A stretch of 64,000 nt of DNA from Embleya hyalina (GCF_003967355.1 NZ_BIFH01000014.1:1-64000); one strand, 5' to 3'; positions 16,748 through 25,513 are shown, counted from the first letter of the stretch. Translations and numbers: made by a program. The notes: generated from the sequence alone by a model not told the origin.

Positions 16748-19261
16748 GTGACTCTCATCGATCTGCTCCCCGCCGAGGCCGACCCCGACGCGCTGTACGA
16801 AGCCTTCGCCGCGTACGCGGAAGAGCGCGGCCTCACCCTGTACCCCGCGCAGGAAGAGGCGCTGATCGAGCTGGTCTCGGGCAACAACGTCATCCTGAAC
16901 ACGCCGACCGGCTCGGGCAAGAGCCTGGTCGCCGCCGGCGCGCACTTCGCCGCGCTGGCCCGCAAGGAGCGCAGCTTCTACACCGCGCCGATCAAGGCGC
17001 TGGTCTCGGAGAAGTTCTTCGACCTGGTGGCCCAGTTCGGCACCGAGAACGTCGGCATGATGACCGGCGACGCCTCGGTCAACGCCAGCGCGCCGATCAT
17101 CTGCTGTACCGCCGAGGTGCTGGCCAACATCGCGCTGCGCGACGGCGCGGACGCCGACGTGGGCCTGGTGGTGATGGACGAGTTCCACTTCTACGGCGAC
17201 CCGGACCGGGGCTGGGCCTGGCAGATCCCGCTGATCGAGCTGCCGAGGGCACAGTTCCTGCTGATGTCGGCGACGCTCGGCGACATGGACCACTTCCAGG
17301 CCGACCTGAAGCGGCGTACCGGCCGGTCCACCACGATCGTCAAGTCGGCCACCCGCCCGGTGCCGCTCTACTTCTCCTACCGGGTCACCCCGCTGCACGA
17401 GACCATCGAGGAGTTGCTGACCACGCGTGAGGCGCCGGTGTACATCGTGCACTTCACCCAGGCGTCGGCGGTCGAGCGGGCCCAGTCGTTGATGAGCATC
17501 AACATGTGCACGCGCGCGGAGAAGGACGAGATCGCGTCGGTGATCGGGCGCTTCCGGTTCACCACCAAGTTCGGCCGCCAGCTCTCGCGCTGGGTGCGGC
17601 ACGGGATCGGCGTGCACCACGCGGGCATGTTGCCCAAGTACCGCCGGCTGGTGGAGCGCCTCGCCCAGGCCGGGCTGCTCAAGGTGATCTGCGGTACCGA
17701 CACCCTCGGCGTCGGGGTCAACGTGCCGATCCGCACGGTGTTGTTCACCGCGTTGTCGAAGTACGACGGCCAGCGGGTGCGCCGGCTGCGGGCGCGCGAG
17801 TTCCACCAGATCGCCGGGCGGGCCGGGCGGGCCGGCTTCGACACGGTGGGCAACGTGGTGGCGCAGGCCCCCGAGTACGAGATCGAGAACCTCAAGGCGC
17901 TGGCCAAGGCCGGCGACGACCCGAAGAAGCGCCGCAAGGTGGTGCGCAAGAAGGCTCCGGAAGGTTTCGTCGGCTGGAACGAGGAGACCTACACCAGACT
18001 CCAGGAGGCCGAGCCGGAGCCGCTGGCGTCCCGTTTCCGGGTCACCCACGCGATGCTGCTCGCGGTGATCAACCGGCCCGGCAACGCGTTCGAGGCGATG
18101 CGGCACCTGCTGGTCGACAACGACGAGCCGCGCGCGCGGCAGTTGCGGCACATTCGGCAGGCGATCGCGATCTACCGCTCGCTGCTCGACGGCGGTGTGG
18201 TGGAAAAGCTCGACGCCCCGGACGAGGAGGGCCGCATGGTGCGGCTCACCGTGGACCTCCAGGCCGACTTCGCGCTCAACCAGCCGCTGTCCACCTTCGC
18301 GCTGGCCGCGTTCGACCTGCTCGACCCGGAGGCGCCGACCTACGCGCTCGACGTGCTCTCGGTGGTCGAGGCGACCCTGGACGATCCGCGGCAGATCCTG
18401 GCCGCGCAGTTGAACAAGGCCAAGGGCGAGGCGGTCGGGCAGATGAAGGCCGACGGCATCGAGTACGAGGAGCGGATGGAGCGGCTGGCCGACATCCGGT
18501 ACCCGCGTCCGCTGGAGGAACTGCTCGAACACGCCTACGCGATCTACATGCGCAGCCACCCGTGGGTGGGCGACCACCCGCTGTCGCCCAAGTCGATCGT
18601 GCGCGACATGTTCGAGCGGGCGATGACGTTCGGCGACTACGTCGGCTGGTACGAACTCGCGCGCACCGAGGGCATCGTGCTGCGCTACCTGGCGAGCGCG
18701 TACAAGGCGCTGAACCAGACCGTGCCGGACGACGCCAAGAACGAGGACCTGCACGACATGATCGCGTGGCTGGGCGAACTCGTCCGCCAGGTCGACTCCA
18801 GCCTGCTCGACGAGTGGGAGAAGTTGGCCAACCCGGACGCCACGCAGGAGGAGTTGGACGACATCGAGGGGCGCACCGCGCCCGTCACCGCCAACGAGCG
18901 CGCGTTTCGGGTCCTGGTGCGCAACGCGCTCTTCCGGCGGGTGGAACTCGCGGCGCTGCGGCGCTACTTCCAACTCGGCGAGTTGTCCGAGCAGGAGGGC
19001 GACACGGCGTGGGATTCGGAGCGCTGGCAGGACGCGCTGGCGGACTACTGGGACGAGCACGACTCGATCGGCACCGGCCCCGACGCGCGCGGGCCCAAGC
19101 TGCTGCAGATCACCAAGGAGGACTCGGCATGGCGGGTCCGCCAGGTGTTCGACGACCCGGCGCAGGACCACGACTGGGGCATCACCGCCGAGGTGGACCT
19201 GACCGAGTCGGACGAGACCGGGCGCGCGGTGGTGCGGGTGGTGGCGGTGGACCGGATGTGA
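16748..19261 (+). CDS. large DExH-box (Ski2-like) helicase
   Basis: 837 aa. Walker A TPTGSGKS at 52-59, motif II as DEFH (VVMDEFHFYGD), motif III SATLGD, a second RecA lobe with TDTLGVGVNVPIRTV and motif VI QIAGRAGRAG, then about 400 residues of helical C-terminal domain. The arrangement matches the conserved actinobacterial DUF3516-type helicases related to Ski2/Hel308, thought to act on RNA or DNA; the exact substrate is not known. GTG 16748 is preceded by AGGA. It has an unrelated, small Ser-rich gene 72 bases downstream. Confidence 0.93.
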   Translation: MTLIDLLPAEADPDALYEAFAAYAEERGLTLYPAQEEALIELVSGNNVILNTPTGSGKSLVAAGAHFAALARKERSFYTAPIKALVSEKFFDLVAQFGTENVGMMTGDASVNASAPIICCTAEVLANIALRDGADADVGLVVMDEFHFYGDPDRGWAWQIPLIELPRAQFLLMSATLGDMDHFQADLKRRTGRSTTIVKSATRPVPLYFSYRVTPLHETIEELLTTREAPVYIVHFTQASAVERAQSLMSINMCTRAEKDEIASVIGRFRFTTKFGRQLSRWVRHGIGVHHAGMLPKYRRLVERLAQAGLLKVICGTDTLGVGVNVPIRTVLFTALSKYDGQRVRRLRAREFHQIAGRAGRAGFDTVGNVVAQAPEYEIENLKALAKAGDDPKKRRKVVRKKAPEGFVGWNEETYTRLQEAEPEPLASRFRVTHAMLLAVINRPGNAFEAMRHLLVDNDEPRARQLRHIRQAIAIYRSLLDGGVVEKLDAPDEEGRMVRLTVDLQADFALNQPLSTFALAAFDLLDPEAPTYALDVLSVVEATLDDPRQILAAQLNKAKGEAVGQMKADGIEYEERMERLADIRYPRPLEELLEHAYAIYMRSHPWVGDHPLSPKSIVRDMFERAMTFGDYVGWYELARTEGIVLRYLASAYKALNQTVPDDAKNEDLHDMIAWLGELVRQVDSSLLDEWEKLANPDATQEELDDIEGRTAPVTANERAFRVLVRNALFRRVELAALRRYFQLGELSEQEGDTAWDSERWQDALADYWDEHDSIGTGPDARGPKLLQITKEDSAWRVRQVFDDPAQDHDWGITAEVDLTESDETGRAVVRVVAVDRM

Positions 19262-19333
19262 GGGGCGGCCGGGGGCGCGCGGTGTCGTGGGTGGTTACCG
19301 TCGATCGTATGTGAGTTCGGGCAGACTGGGCCG

Positions 19334-19717
19334 ATGACGAAGAAGCGGCTCGCCGTCGACGCACACGGCTCGATCCTGTCCCGGAACTCGCACAACTCGG
19401 TGTTGTCGATCGGGTCGGAGGGTTCGGTGCTCTCGATCGGCTCGGTGGGCTCGGTGTTGTCGATCGGCTCGGTCGGCTCGGCGCTGTCCTTCGGGTCGGT
19501 CGGCTCGACCCTGTCGTGCGTGTCGATCGGTTCGTTTCTGGGCGTGGCCTCGGCGTTCTCGGCCCAGTCGGTGTGGTCGGCCTTCTCGTTCCAGTCCAGC
19601 GGCGGCCTGTTCGACGCCCACAACAGGCGCCGCGACGTCCGCCGGGCGGCGCTCCCGACGGCGGTCGCGGTGGCCGCGTTGGCCACGACCGTCGCGCTGG
19701 TCCGCCGTTCCCGCTGA
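19334..19717 (+). CDS. nonapeptide Ser/Gly-repeat protein with C-terminal membrane segment
   Basis: 127 aa. Residues 13-93 are nine consecutive 9-residue units with consensus S-V-L-S-I-G-S-V-G: units 2-5 are near identical, units 6-9 drift to SFLGVASAF and SFQSSGGLF. The period and alternating Ser/hydrophobic pattern suggest a small beta-solenoid. A basic linker (HNRRRDVRR) and a hydrophobic helix (LPTAVAVAALATTVALV) end in RRSR, compatible with membrane insertion. The DNA repeats have 27-base period. The ribosome-binding site before ATG 19334 is poor. No function is known. Confidence 0.72.
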   Translation: MTKKRLAVDAHGSILSRNSHNSVLSIGSEGSVLSIGSVGSVLSIGSVGSALSFGSVGSTLSCVSIGSFLGVASAFSAQSVWSAFSFQSSGGLFDAHNRRRDVRRAALPTAVAVAALATTVALVRRSR

Positions 19718-19856
19718 CGCCGCCGACGCCTCCCGGCGGGGCTGCGCCCCCGGACCCGGGCCCAGAGCACGCCGCGCGGTCACCCGCCGTGCCCGCGACG
19801 TGGATCGCCCCGGCCGCGCGACGCGGGGAGTCGCACGACGAGGCGTCGCGGTCGGG

Positions 19857-20930
19857 TCAGCGGATCCTCGACGCGGCGTCGCGGAGTACGCCGGGGACCA
19901 GGCGGCGGTGTACGGCGGACAGCGGGGGCCAGATCAGTCGGCCGGGGGTGCGTTCGTAGCGCAGGAACGTCGCGAGCGAGACCCGGCCCTCGCTCGTTCG
20001 CACGACGAGGTCGGCGGTCAGGGACGGGGACGCGGTCGCCAACCGGATCCAGTCCGGGCCGCGTTCGGCGACGCGCCAGCCGGCCACCGTGTCCGGCGAG
20101 CGGCCGTGGGTGAGGCGCAGGCCGAGCAGGCCGCGCCAGATCAGGCGTTCCCCGGTGCCGGGGACGTCGCCGAACATCGCCCGGGCCCACTGCTCGGGCG
20201 TGGCGTCGGTGGCCGCCTCCGTGGCGAGGGTGAACACGTCGCCGTAGTCGAAGTCCGGCATCGAGGTGAGGGCGTGGAACGACGGGGGCATGTCGTGCCG
20301 CCCCACGACGCCGTCGACGGTGCCCGCCGGGCGGCCGCCTTCCGGCTTCGCCCGGCCGTACTCCCGCCAGGCGCGTTCCCATTGGCGGGTGAGCGCCGGG
20401 TAGACGACGAGGTGGCGGAACGGCGCGATGGCGGCCATGTACAGCCGGCCGAAGGTGCCGTTGGGCTTCACCAGGACGGCCATGCGCAACTCGTGGTCGC
20501 CGCTCGCGGTCGGCACCCATGCGAGGTGCATGATCGTGTGGACGGTCTTGTTCGCCAACTCGCGGGCGCACTCGGTGTCCAGCTCGTACACGGGGGTGAG
20601 CGGCATCTCCTCGGACTCCGGGCCCGGGCTGTCGCGCAGGTCGTCGGGGAGGCGATCGCGCAGGGACGAAACCCGTGCCGCGAGACCGTCCTTCGGCTCG
20701 TCCCAGCCGAACAGGGCGCCGATCTTCCAGCGCGCGGCGAACAGGAACCGGACCGGCGCGCTCTGCTTCCCGGGTCCGCCGGCCGCCCGCATCGCGGCGA
20801 GCATGGTCGGGAAGTCGTCCGGCCCGGCGCCGGGCGTGCGGAACGACCACACGTCCTCCACCCGGAAGTCGCGGGTGAGTTCGTGGATGCGCCACGGCTG
20901 ATCGGTGTACGCGGTGCGGGGAAGCTTCAT
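19857..20930 (-). CDS. double DUF2867-like protein
   Basis: 357 aa. The N-terminal part shows the DUF2867 pattern (DVWSFRTPGAGPDDFPTML...RWKIGALFGWD, then VYELD...NKTVHTIMHLAW). The C-terminal part repeats the theme (MPDFDYGDVFTLATE...PEQWARAMFGDVPG...LLGLRL). It appears to be a fusion or duplication of two such domains, whose biochemical role is unknown. ATG 20930 faces a TetR gene across a gap with two inverted repeats, so it is the probable target of that regulator. Confidence 0.75.
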   Translation of the reverse strand: MKLPRTAYTDQPWRIHELTRDFRVEDVWSFRTPGAGPDDFPTMLAAMRAAGGPGKQSAPVRFLFAARWKIGALFGWDEPKDGLAARVSSLRDRLPDDLRDSPGPESEEMPLTPVYELDTECARELANKTVHTIMHLAWVPTASGDHELRMAVLVKPNGTFGRLYMAAIAPFRHLVVYPALTRQWERAWREYGRAKPEGGRPAGTVDGVVGRHDMPPSFHALTSMPDFDYGDVFTLATEAATDATPEQWARAMFGDVPGTGERLIWRGLLGLRLTHGRSPDTVAGWRVAERGPDWIRLATASPSLTADLVVRTSEGRVSLATFLRYERTPGRLIWPPLSAVHRRLVPGVLRDAASRIR

Positions 20931-20955
20931 CGGCAGGACCGCCTCGGATGCGCGA

Positions 20956-20998
20956 TATACGGGTGCGTATAAAATGAGCCTAGCCGTTCTATACGGCT
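20956..20998. promoter_or_regulatory. two inverted repeats, probable TetR operators
   Basis: TATACG-GGTG-CGTATA (20956-20971, perfect 6+4+6) and AGCCGT-n5-ACGGCT (20982-20998, perfect 6+5+6) lie in the divergent gap between the DUF2867 and TetR genes. The region is locally AT-rich (TATAAAATGA), consistent with a promoter. Confidence 0.6.
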
Positions 20999-21031
20999 CC
21001 GTACATCAGGCATGGAAGTGAAGTGGGGCAC

Positions 21032-21607
21032 ATGGTGGGAACGCCGCGCACACCGCGTGACAGGTGGGTCGAGGAGGGGCTGCGCGCCCTGGCCGCCGGC
21101 GGTCCGGACGCGGTCCGCGTCGAGGCGCTGGCCAAGCGGCTCGGCGTCACCAAGGGCGGTTTCTACGGCTACTTCGCCGACCGCGGCGCCCTGCTGGAGA
21201 CGATGCTGGAGACCTGGGAGCGGGAGAGTACCGACGAGGTGATCGAGCGGGTCGAACGCGAAGGCGGCGATCCGAGGACCAAGATCCAGCGCGCGGGCGC
21301 GCTCACCTTCTCCGGCGACCGCCTGCTGCCCCTGGACCTGGCCATCCGCGACTGGGCCCGGCGCGACGAGGCGGTCGCGGCGCGACTGCGCCGCGTGGAC
21401 GCCCGACGCATGGCGCTGCTGCGCGAGATGATCGGCACGTTCTGCGCCGACCCGGACGAGGTCGAGGCCCGCAGCCTGATGGCCTTCGCGATGGCGATCG
21501 GCGGCCACTTCCTCGACCTCGACCACGGCCCCCGAACCAAGGCCGAAGTCCGCGCCCACGCCGCCGACATCCTCCTCGACCGCCCCAGGCCGAAGCCCGA
21601 CGCCTGA
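21032..21607 (+). CDS. TetR-family transcriptional regulator
   Basis: 191 aa. N-terminal HTH (about 8-55) with recognition helix VTKGGFYGYFADRGALLETML, then a helical ligand domain. The WARRDEAVAARLRRVDARRMALLREM segment resembles TetR members with an AcrR-like C-terminus. ATG 21032 is used; GTG 21023 in the same frame is equally possible. Divergent from the DUF2867 gene, with operator-like repeats between; likely represses it and itself. Confidence 0.88.
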   Translation: MVGTPRTPRDRWVEEGLRALAAGGPDAVRVEALAKRLGVTKGGFYGYFADRGALLETMLETWERESTDEVIERVEREGGDPRTKIQRAGALTFSGDRLLPLDLAIRDWARRDEAVAARLRRVDARRMALLREMIGTFCADPDEVEARSLMAFAMAIGGHFLDLDHGPRTKAEVRAHAADILLDRPRPKPDA

Positions 21608-21717
21608 CGAGGACCCGCCCACGCGGGACGGTCGCCCGCATTCGCCCCTCGTGGGCGTCGTCGCCTGGGTAGGTTGCTGTTCGGGGTCGGCCGGCCCCCG
21701 GGGAAGTGGGGGATGAC

Positions 21718-22824
21718 ATGCGATTCCTGGAGCGGGAACGGGCCACGACGGCGAAGCTGCTGCCGGGGCTGGACGAGAGCCTGCGGGCGGTGCCGCTCAT
21801 GGAGTTGGAGAGCCCCGACGCCCCCGGCATCGGGCTCTTTCGCGACAGCGGCGGCCCCGGCCTCGTGGTGCCGTCCGACAACCGGGGTCTGGGGGCCACC
21901 GCCCTGGACGCCCTGCGGGTGCAGCGCGCGCTGGGCAGCAGGTCACCGTCGCTGGCCGCGGCCACGACCACGCACCACTTCGCGATGGCCCTCCTGGCCG
22001 GTCTGGTCACCGACCAGGGCCTGGAGTGGATGCTGGTCGAGGGGATGGCCGCCGACAACCGCCTCGCGGCGACCGACCTCGCCGAGGAGCGCCCCGACGC
22101 CGCGATCCTCTCCGCCTCGATGACGGCCACCGACGGGCCCGACGGGGTGCGGATCGGCGGGGCCACGCGCGCGGGCGCGCTCGCCCGGTCGATGGACCTG
22201 CTCGTCGTCGGCGCCACGATCGCCCGCTCGGACGGCTCGGGCGACGAACTCGCGGTGGCGCTGGTGCCCGCGGAGAGCGAGGGTATGAGCGTCGGGGACA
22301 CGGACGCGACGAGGGAGCAGGTCACCCTCGACGACGCCCTCGTACCGCCCGAGTTGGTGGTGCGGGCCTCGGAGCTGGACGGGCCACTCGACGCACGGCT
22401 GAGCTCGGCCTTCGCCTGGTTCCAGGTCCTGATCACGGGCAGCCGGCTCGGGGCCGCCGACGCACTGGTCGAGCGGGTGCTGCTCGACGGCCGGGTGCCC
22501 GAGTCCGAGCGGGTCCGGCTGCTGGTGGAGGCCGAGGGCGCGATGTCGGCCGCGGAGGGCATCGCCCGCCGGATCGACGACGGCGACGCGGACGCGTCGA
22601 TCCTGGCCCACTCGCTGTACGTCCGGTACTGCGTGCAGGACGCCCTCTCCCGGGTGGTCCCGCGTGCGGTCGAACTCCTCGGCAACCTCGACTCCGCCAC
22701 CTCCGCCGAGGTCGCCCACCTGACCGCCTGCGCCGACGCACTGGCCCTGCACCCGCCGACCCGCTCCCGGACGACCGGCCTCCTGGCGGCGTACCTGGCC
22801 GACGGCGGCCTCCCCCTCACCTGA
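21718..22824 (+). CDS. acyl-CoA dehydrogenase-like protein, probably atypical
   Basis: 368 aa, with the overall order of an acyl-CoA dehydrogenase: N-terminal helices, a beta-domain around 115-210 and a helical C-terminus containing VRLLVEAEGAMSAAEGIARR and DALSRVVPRAVELLG. The usual active-site and FAD-binding signatures of the family (for example the C-terminal GG-G pattern with catalytic Glu) are not recognisable, so it may be a degenerate or non-oxidising homologue. ATG 21718 follows GTGGGGGAT. It ends 25 bases before a duplicated 43-base sequence. Confidence 0.7.
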   Translation: MRFLERERATTAKLLPGLDESLRAVPLMELESPDAPGIGLFRDSGGPGLVVPSDNRGLGATALDALRVQRALGSRSPSLAAATTTHHFAMALLAGLVTDQGLEWMLVEGMAADNRLAATDLAEERPDAAILSASMTATDGPDGVRIGGATRAGALARSMDLLVVGATIARSDGSGDELAVALVPAESEGMSVGDTDATREQVTLDDALVPPELVVRASELDGPLDARLSSAFAWFQVLITGSRLGAADALVERVLLDGRVPESERVRLLVEAEGAMSAAEGIARRIDDGDADASILAHSLYVRYCVQDALSRVVPRAVELLGNLDSATSAEVAHLTACADALALHPPTRSRTTGLLAAYLADGGLPLT

Positions 22825-22848
22825 CCCGGACAACCCGGCGTCGGTCGG

Positions 22849-22891
22849 ACGGGCCGGGTCATGGGCCCGGCCCGATACATCTCGGCGGCGG
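22849..22891. repeat. 43-bp dispersed element, copy A (hairpin-containing)
   Basis: These 43 bases are identical, in inverted orientation, to 38490-38532. The core GGGCCGGG-TCATGGG-CCCGGCCC (22851-22873) forms an 8-bp stem, followed by GATACATCTCGGCGGCG. It lies between the convergent acyl-CoA dehydrogenase-like and amt genes, where it could act as a bidirectional terminator. Confidence 0.85.
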
Positions 22892-22942
22892 CTGCGGGAC
22901 ACGGCGCCGACGGCCGGGCGGGTTCGCGGGGAGGGAGCGGGC

Positions 22943-24268
22943 TCAGTCCAGGTCCAGGTCCTCCGCCGGCTTCGGGCTCGGGCGCCAGGTCGGGCCCGGG
23001 GTGCGCTTGGTGCCGGCGAAGGCGGTCAGGTCGTAGGCGGATTCGGCGTGCACCGCCAGGTCCAGGCCGCGTTGTTCGTGGTCGGCGTGGGCGCGGAAGC
23101 CGATGGTGCGGTCGATCGCCTTGGCGATCGTGTACGTCACGCCGAAGGAGAACGCGGAGACCACCACGATCGCGACCAACTGCTTGCCGAGCAGCTCCGC
23201 GCCGCCGCCGTGCAGCAGGCCCGCCGGTCCGCCCGTGACGTCCTTCGCCGCGAACAGGCCGATCAGCAGCGTCCCGACCACACCGCCGACGTAGTGCACG
23301 CCGACCACGTCCAGCGAGTCGTCGTAGCCGAAGCGGTGCTTCCAGCCGACCGCGAAGCTGCACAGGACGCCCGCCACGAGGCCGATCGCCATCGCGCCCG
23401 GCAGGTCCACCACACCGCACGCCGGGGTGATCGCGACCAGGCCCGCGACCGCGCCGGAGGCCGCGCCGAGGGTGGTCGCGTGTCCGTCCCGGCGCTTTTC
23501 CACCGCGAGCCAGCCGATCAGGGCGGTACATCCGGCCGCCTGCGTATTCACCAACGCCTGTGCCGCGAGCCCGTTGGCGCCGAGCGCGGAGCCGCCGTTG
23601 AAGCCGAACCAGCCGAACCACAGCAGCCCCGCGCCCAGCACCACCAGTGGCAGGTTGTGCGGCCGCATCGGATCCCGCTTGAAACCGATTCGCGGGCCGA
23701 GCACCAGGGCCACCGCCATGCCCGCCGCGCCGCAGTTGATCTCCACCACCAGGCCGCCCGCGAAGTCGAGCGCGCCGAGCCGGTGCGCGATCCAGCCGTC
23801 GGGACCCCAGACCCAGTGGGCGAGCGGGACGTACACGCAGATCACCCACACGGCGCAGAAGAGCACCCAGGCCTTGAACCGGGTGCGGTCCGCGATCGCC
23901 CCGGAGATCAGTGCCACGGTCAGGATCGCGAAGGTCAGCTGGAAGGCCATGAACAGCAGTTCCGGCACCGTGCCGTGCAGATCGGTGGGCTTGGTGCCGG
24001 CCATGAACACGCTGCCGAGATCGCCGAGCAGACCGCCGCCCACGTCGCCGCCGAAGGCCAGGCTGTAGCCGAAGGCGATCCACACCACGGTCACCACCGC
24101 GATCGCCACGAAGCTCATCATCAGCATGTTCAGCACGCTCTTGGCCCGCACCATGCCGCCGTAGAAGATCGCCAGGGCGGGGGTCATCAGCAGCACGAGC
24201 GCGGTGGCCACGAGCAGCCACGCGGTGTCTCCGGCGTTCAGGGCGTCGGGGGCGACGGCGACGGTCAT
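22943..24268 (-). CDS. amt: ammonium transporter (Amt family)
   Basis: 441 aa polytopic membrane protein with about 11 helices. Family signatures: FYGGMVRAKSVLNMLMMSF, ADRTRFKAWVLF, DFAGG, GWFGFNGGS and DDSLDVVGVH. The second twin-His residue is present (H325) but the first, which is His in E. coli AmtB (VVHIN), is Glu176 here (VVEIN); Glu at this position is known from yeast Mep1/Mep3. No glnK or glnD follows, unlike the usual streptomycete amtB operon. ATG 24268 has GAGGGAG upstream. A GlnR-like box lies 74-119 bases upstream. Confidence 0.93.
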   Translation of the reverse strand: MTVAVAPDALNAGDTAWLLVATALVLLMTPALAIFYGGMVRAKSVLNMLMMSFVAIAVVTVVWIAFGYSLAFGGDVGGGLLGDLGSVFMAGTKPTDLHGTVPELLFMAFQLTFAILTVALISGAIADRTRFKAWVLFCAVWVICVYVPLAHWVWGPDGWIAHRLGALDFAGGLVVEINCGAAGMAVALVLGPRIGFKRDPMRPHNLPLVVLGAGLLWFGWFGFNGGSALGANGLAAQALVNTQAAGCTALIGWLAVEKRRDGHATTLGAASGAVAGLVAITPACGVVDLPGAMAIGLVAGVLCSFAVGWKHRFGYDDSLDVVGVHYVGGVVGTLLIGLFAAKDVTGGPAGLLHGGGAELLGKQLVAIVVVSAFSFGVTYTIAKAIDRTIGFRAHADHEQRGLDLAVHAESAYDLTAFAGTKRTPGPTWRPSPKPAEDLDLD

Positions 24269-24341
24269 GCGGCTCCCTCATGGGCCTGATGGGGTTTCAG
24301 GTCAGGGTGCGCAGCGCGGGTTTCCTGGCGTATACCTCGGT

Positions 24342-24387
24342 GTTACGCGCGGGTTAAGTAACCGGCCGTGTGTTACGCGGGCATTGC
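24342..24387. promoter_or_regulatory. possible GlnR box upstream of amt
   Basis: GTTAC-n6-GTTAA at 24342-24357 and GTTAC-n6-ATTGC at 24372-24387 follow the streptomycete GlnR spacing of 5-base half-sites separated by six bases, though the second half-sites match only loosely. The location, upstream of an ammonium transporter, is the expected one. Confidence 0.4.
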
Positions 24388-24458
24388 CCGATGGTGAGCG
24401 GGTGGGCACGGGGTGAGCGCCCCGACACGCCGGTGAAACACGGATGGCCGACCCGGCT

Positions 24459-25352
24459 TCACTCCGGCGCCCGCCCGCCCGAGCGGCGGGTGACCAGTCG
24501 GGCCACCGCCCCCAACCGCTCGCCGTAGTCGCCCACCCGACGGCCCGTCACGGCCTTCAGGCCGTTGAGCGTGAGGGCGACCGCGACCCGCCCGGCGGCG
24601 TCGAAGACCGGGGCGACCAGGGTCGAGATGTCGTACGTGGTGTCCGGGTCCACCGCGATCAGCTCGTACTCCTCCTCGCCGAGCGCCGCGACCAGTTCGG
24701 CCAGTCGGTCGCGCAGCAGCGGCGCCTCGCGGGGGTGTTCGGCCATACGCTCCAGCGTGTCGCCGATCCGGGTCCGGGTCGGGCTGTCCAGGGTGATCGA
24801 GTAGCCGCGCTCGCGGACCGCGCCGAGGGTGGCGGGCAGGTGGATCCGGGCCGTGCCGCGCACCCGCTCGTCGAGCCGGTCCAGCCAGGCGTCCACCTCG
24901 GCGGGCGGGGACCAGGCGTGGAACACCTGCCCGAGCGGCGGCACCATGCGCAGCCGCTGGCCCACCCGGACGTCGGCGGACGCCAGTTGCGGCCGGCCCT
25001 CGACGGCCAGGATCACCACCTCGTCGCCGATCGCCACACTCGCCACCAGCTCGGTGTCGAACTCGCCGGCCAGTGACCGCAGTTCGGCCCGAGCCAGGTC
25101 CACCGCCCGGTTGCCGCGCAGCGCCGCGTCGCCCAGCGCGATCGGCGCCGGGCCCAGCTCGTACGTCTTGCGGCGCGGATGCCGCACCAGGTAGCCGCCG
25201 TCCTCCAGCGCCTGGAGCACGGCGAGCGCGGAGGCGAGGTTGATGCCGAGCGCGGTGTGCAGTTCGGACAGCGTGTACGCCTGGCCCGGATGGGCGGCGA
25301 AGAAGTTCAGGATCTCCACCGCGCGACCGGCGGCGAGGGCGGGACGAACCAT
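24459..25352 (-). CDS. IclR-family transcriptional regulator
   Basis: 297 aa. N-terminal winged HTH (about 5-65: GRAVEILNFFAAHPGQAYTLSEL, LASALAVLQALEDGGYLVR) and IclR effector domain (about 85-280). ATG 25352 is preceded by GGAGAG. Divergent from a luciferase-like monooxygenase gene, with a perfect 16-base palindrome in between. It probably controls the monooxygenase in response to a small aromatic or other acid; the ligand is unknown. Confidence 0.9.
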   Translation of the reverse strand: MVRPALAAGRAVEILNFFAAHPGQAYTLSELHTALGINLASALAVLQALEDGGYLVRHPRRKTYELGPAPIALGDAALRGNRAVDLARAELRSLAGEFDTELVASVAIGDEVVILAVEGRPQLASADVRVGQRLRMVPPLGQVFHAWSPPAEVDAWLDRLDERVRGTARIHLPATLGAVRERGYSITLDSPTRTRIGDTLERMAEHPREAPLLRDRLAELVAALGEEEYELIAVDPDTTYDISTLVAPVFDAAGRVAVALTLNGLKAVTGRRVGDYGERLGAVARLVTRRSGGRAPE

Positions 25353-25462
25353 GAGGGCGACTCTCCGACCCGGCGGGCATTCTCCGGCCCGGCGGGCATC
25401 TTGTGGCCGATACCTCGCGAGGCCACACTCGGCACCACGAAATACGGGATTCGGAAACACTT

Positions 25463-25478
25463 TTCGATATATCGAAAT
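25463..25478. promoter_or_regulatory. perfect 16-bp palindrome, probable IclR operator
   Basis: TTTCGATATATCGAAA, unusually AT-rich for this region, lies between the IclR regulator and the luciferase-like monooxygenase genes, 36 bases before the latter's start. Confidence 0.7.
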
Positions 25479-25513
25479 CTACCGGACCCCGAACCCGACC
25501 CGGGAGTCGCCTC

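Noticed and set aside
19400-19612. 27-bp repeats as a possible CRISPR or minisatellite
   Set aside because: They are in frame within a gene, have no unique spacers, and the protein repeat pattern is conserved even where the DNA has diverged.
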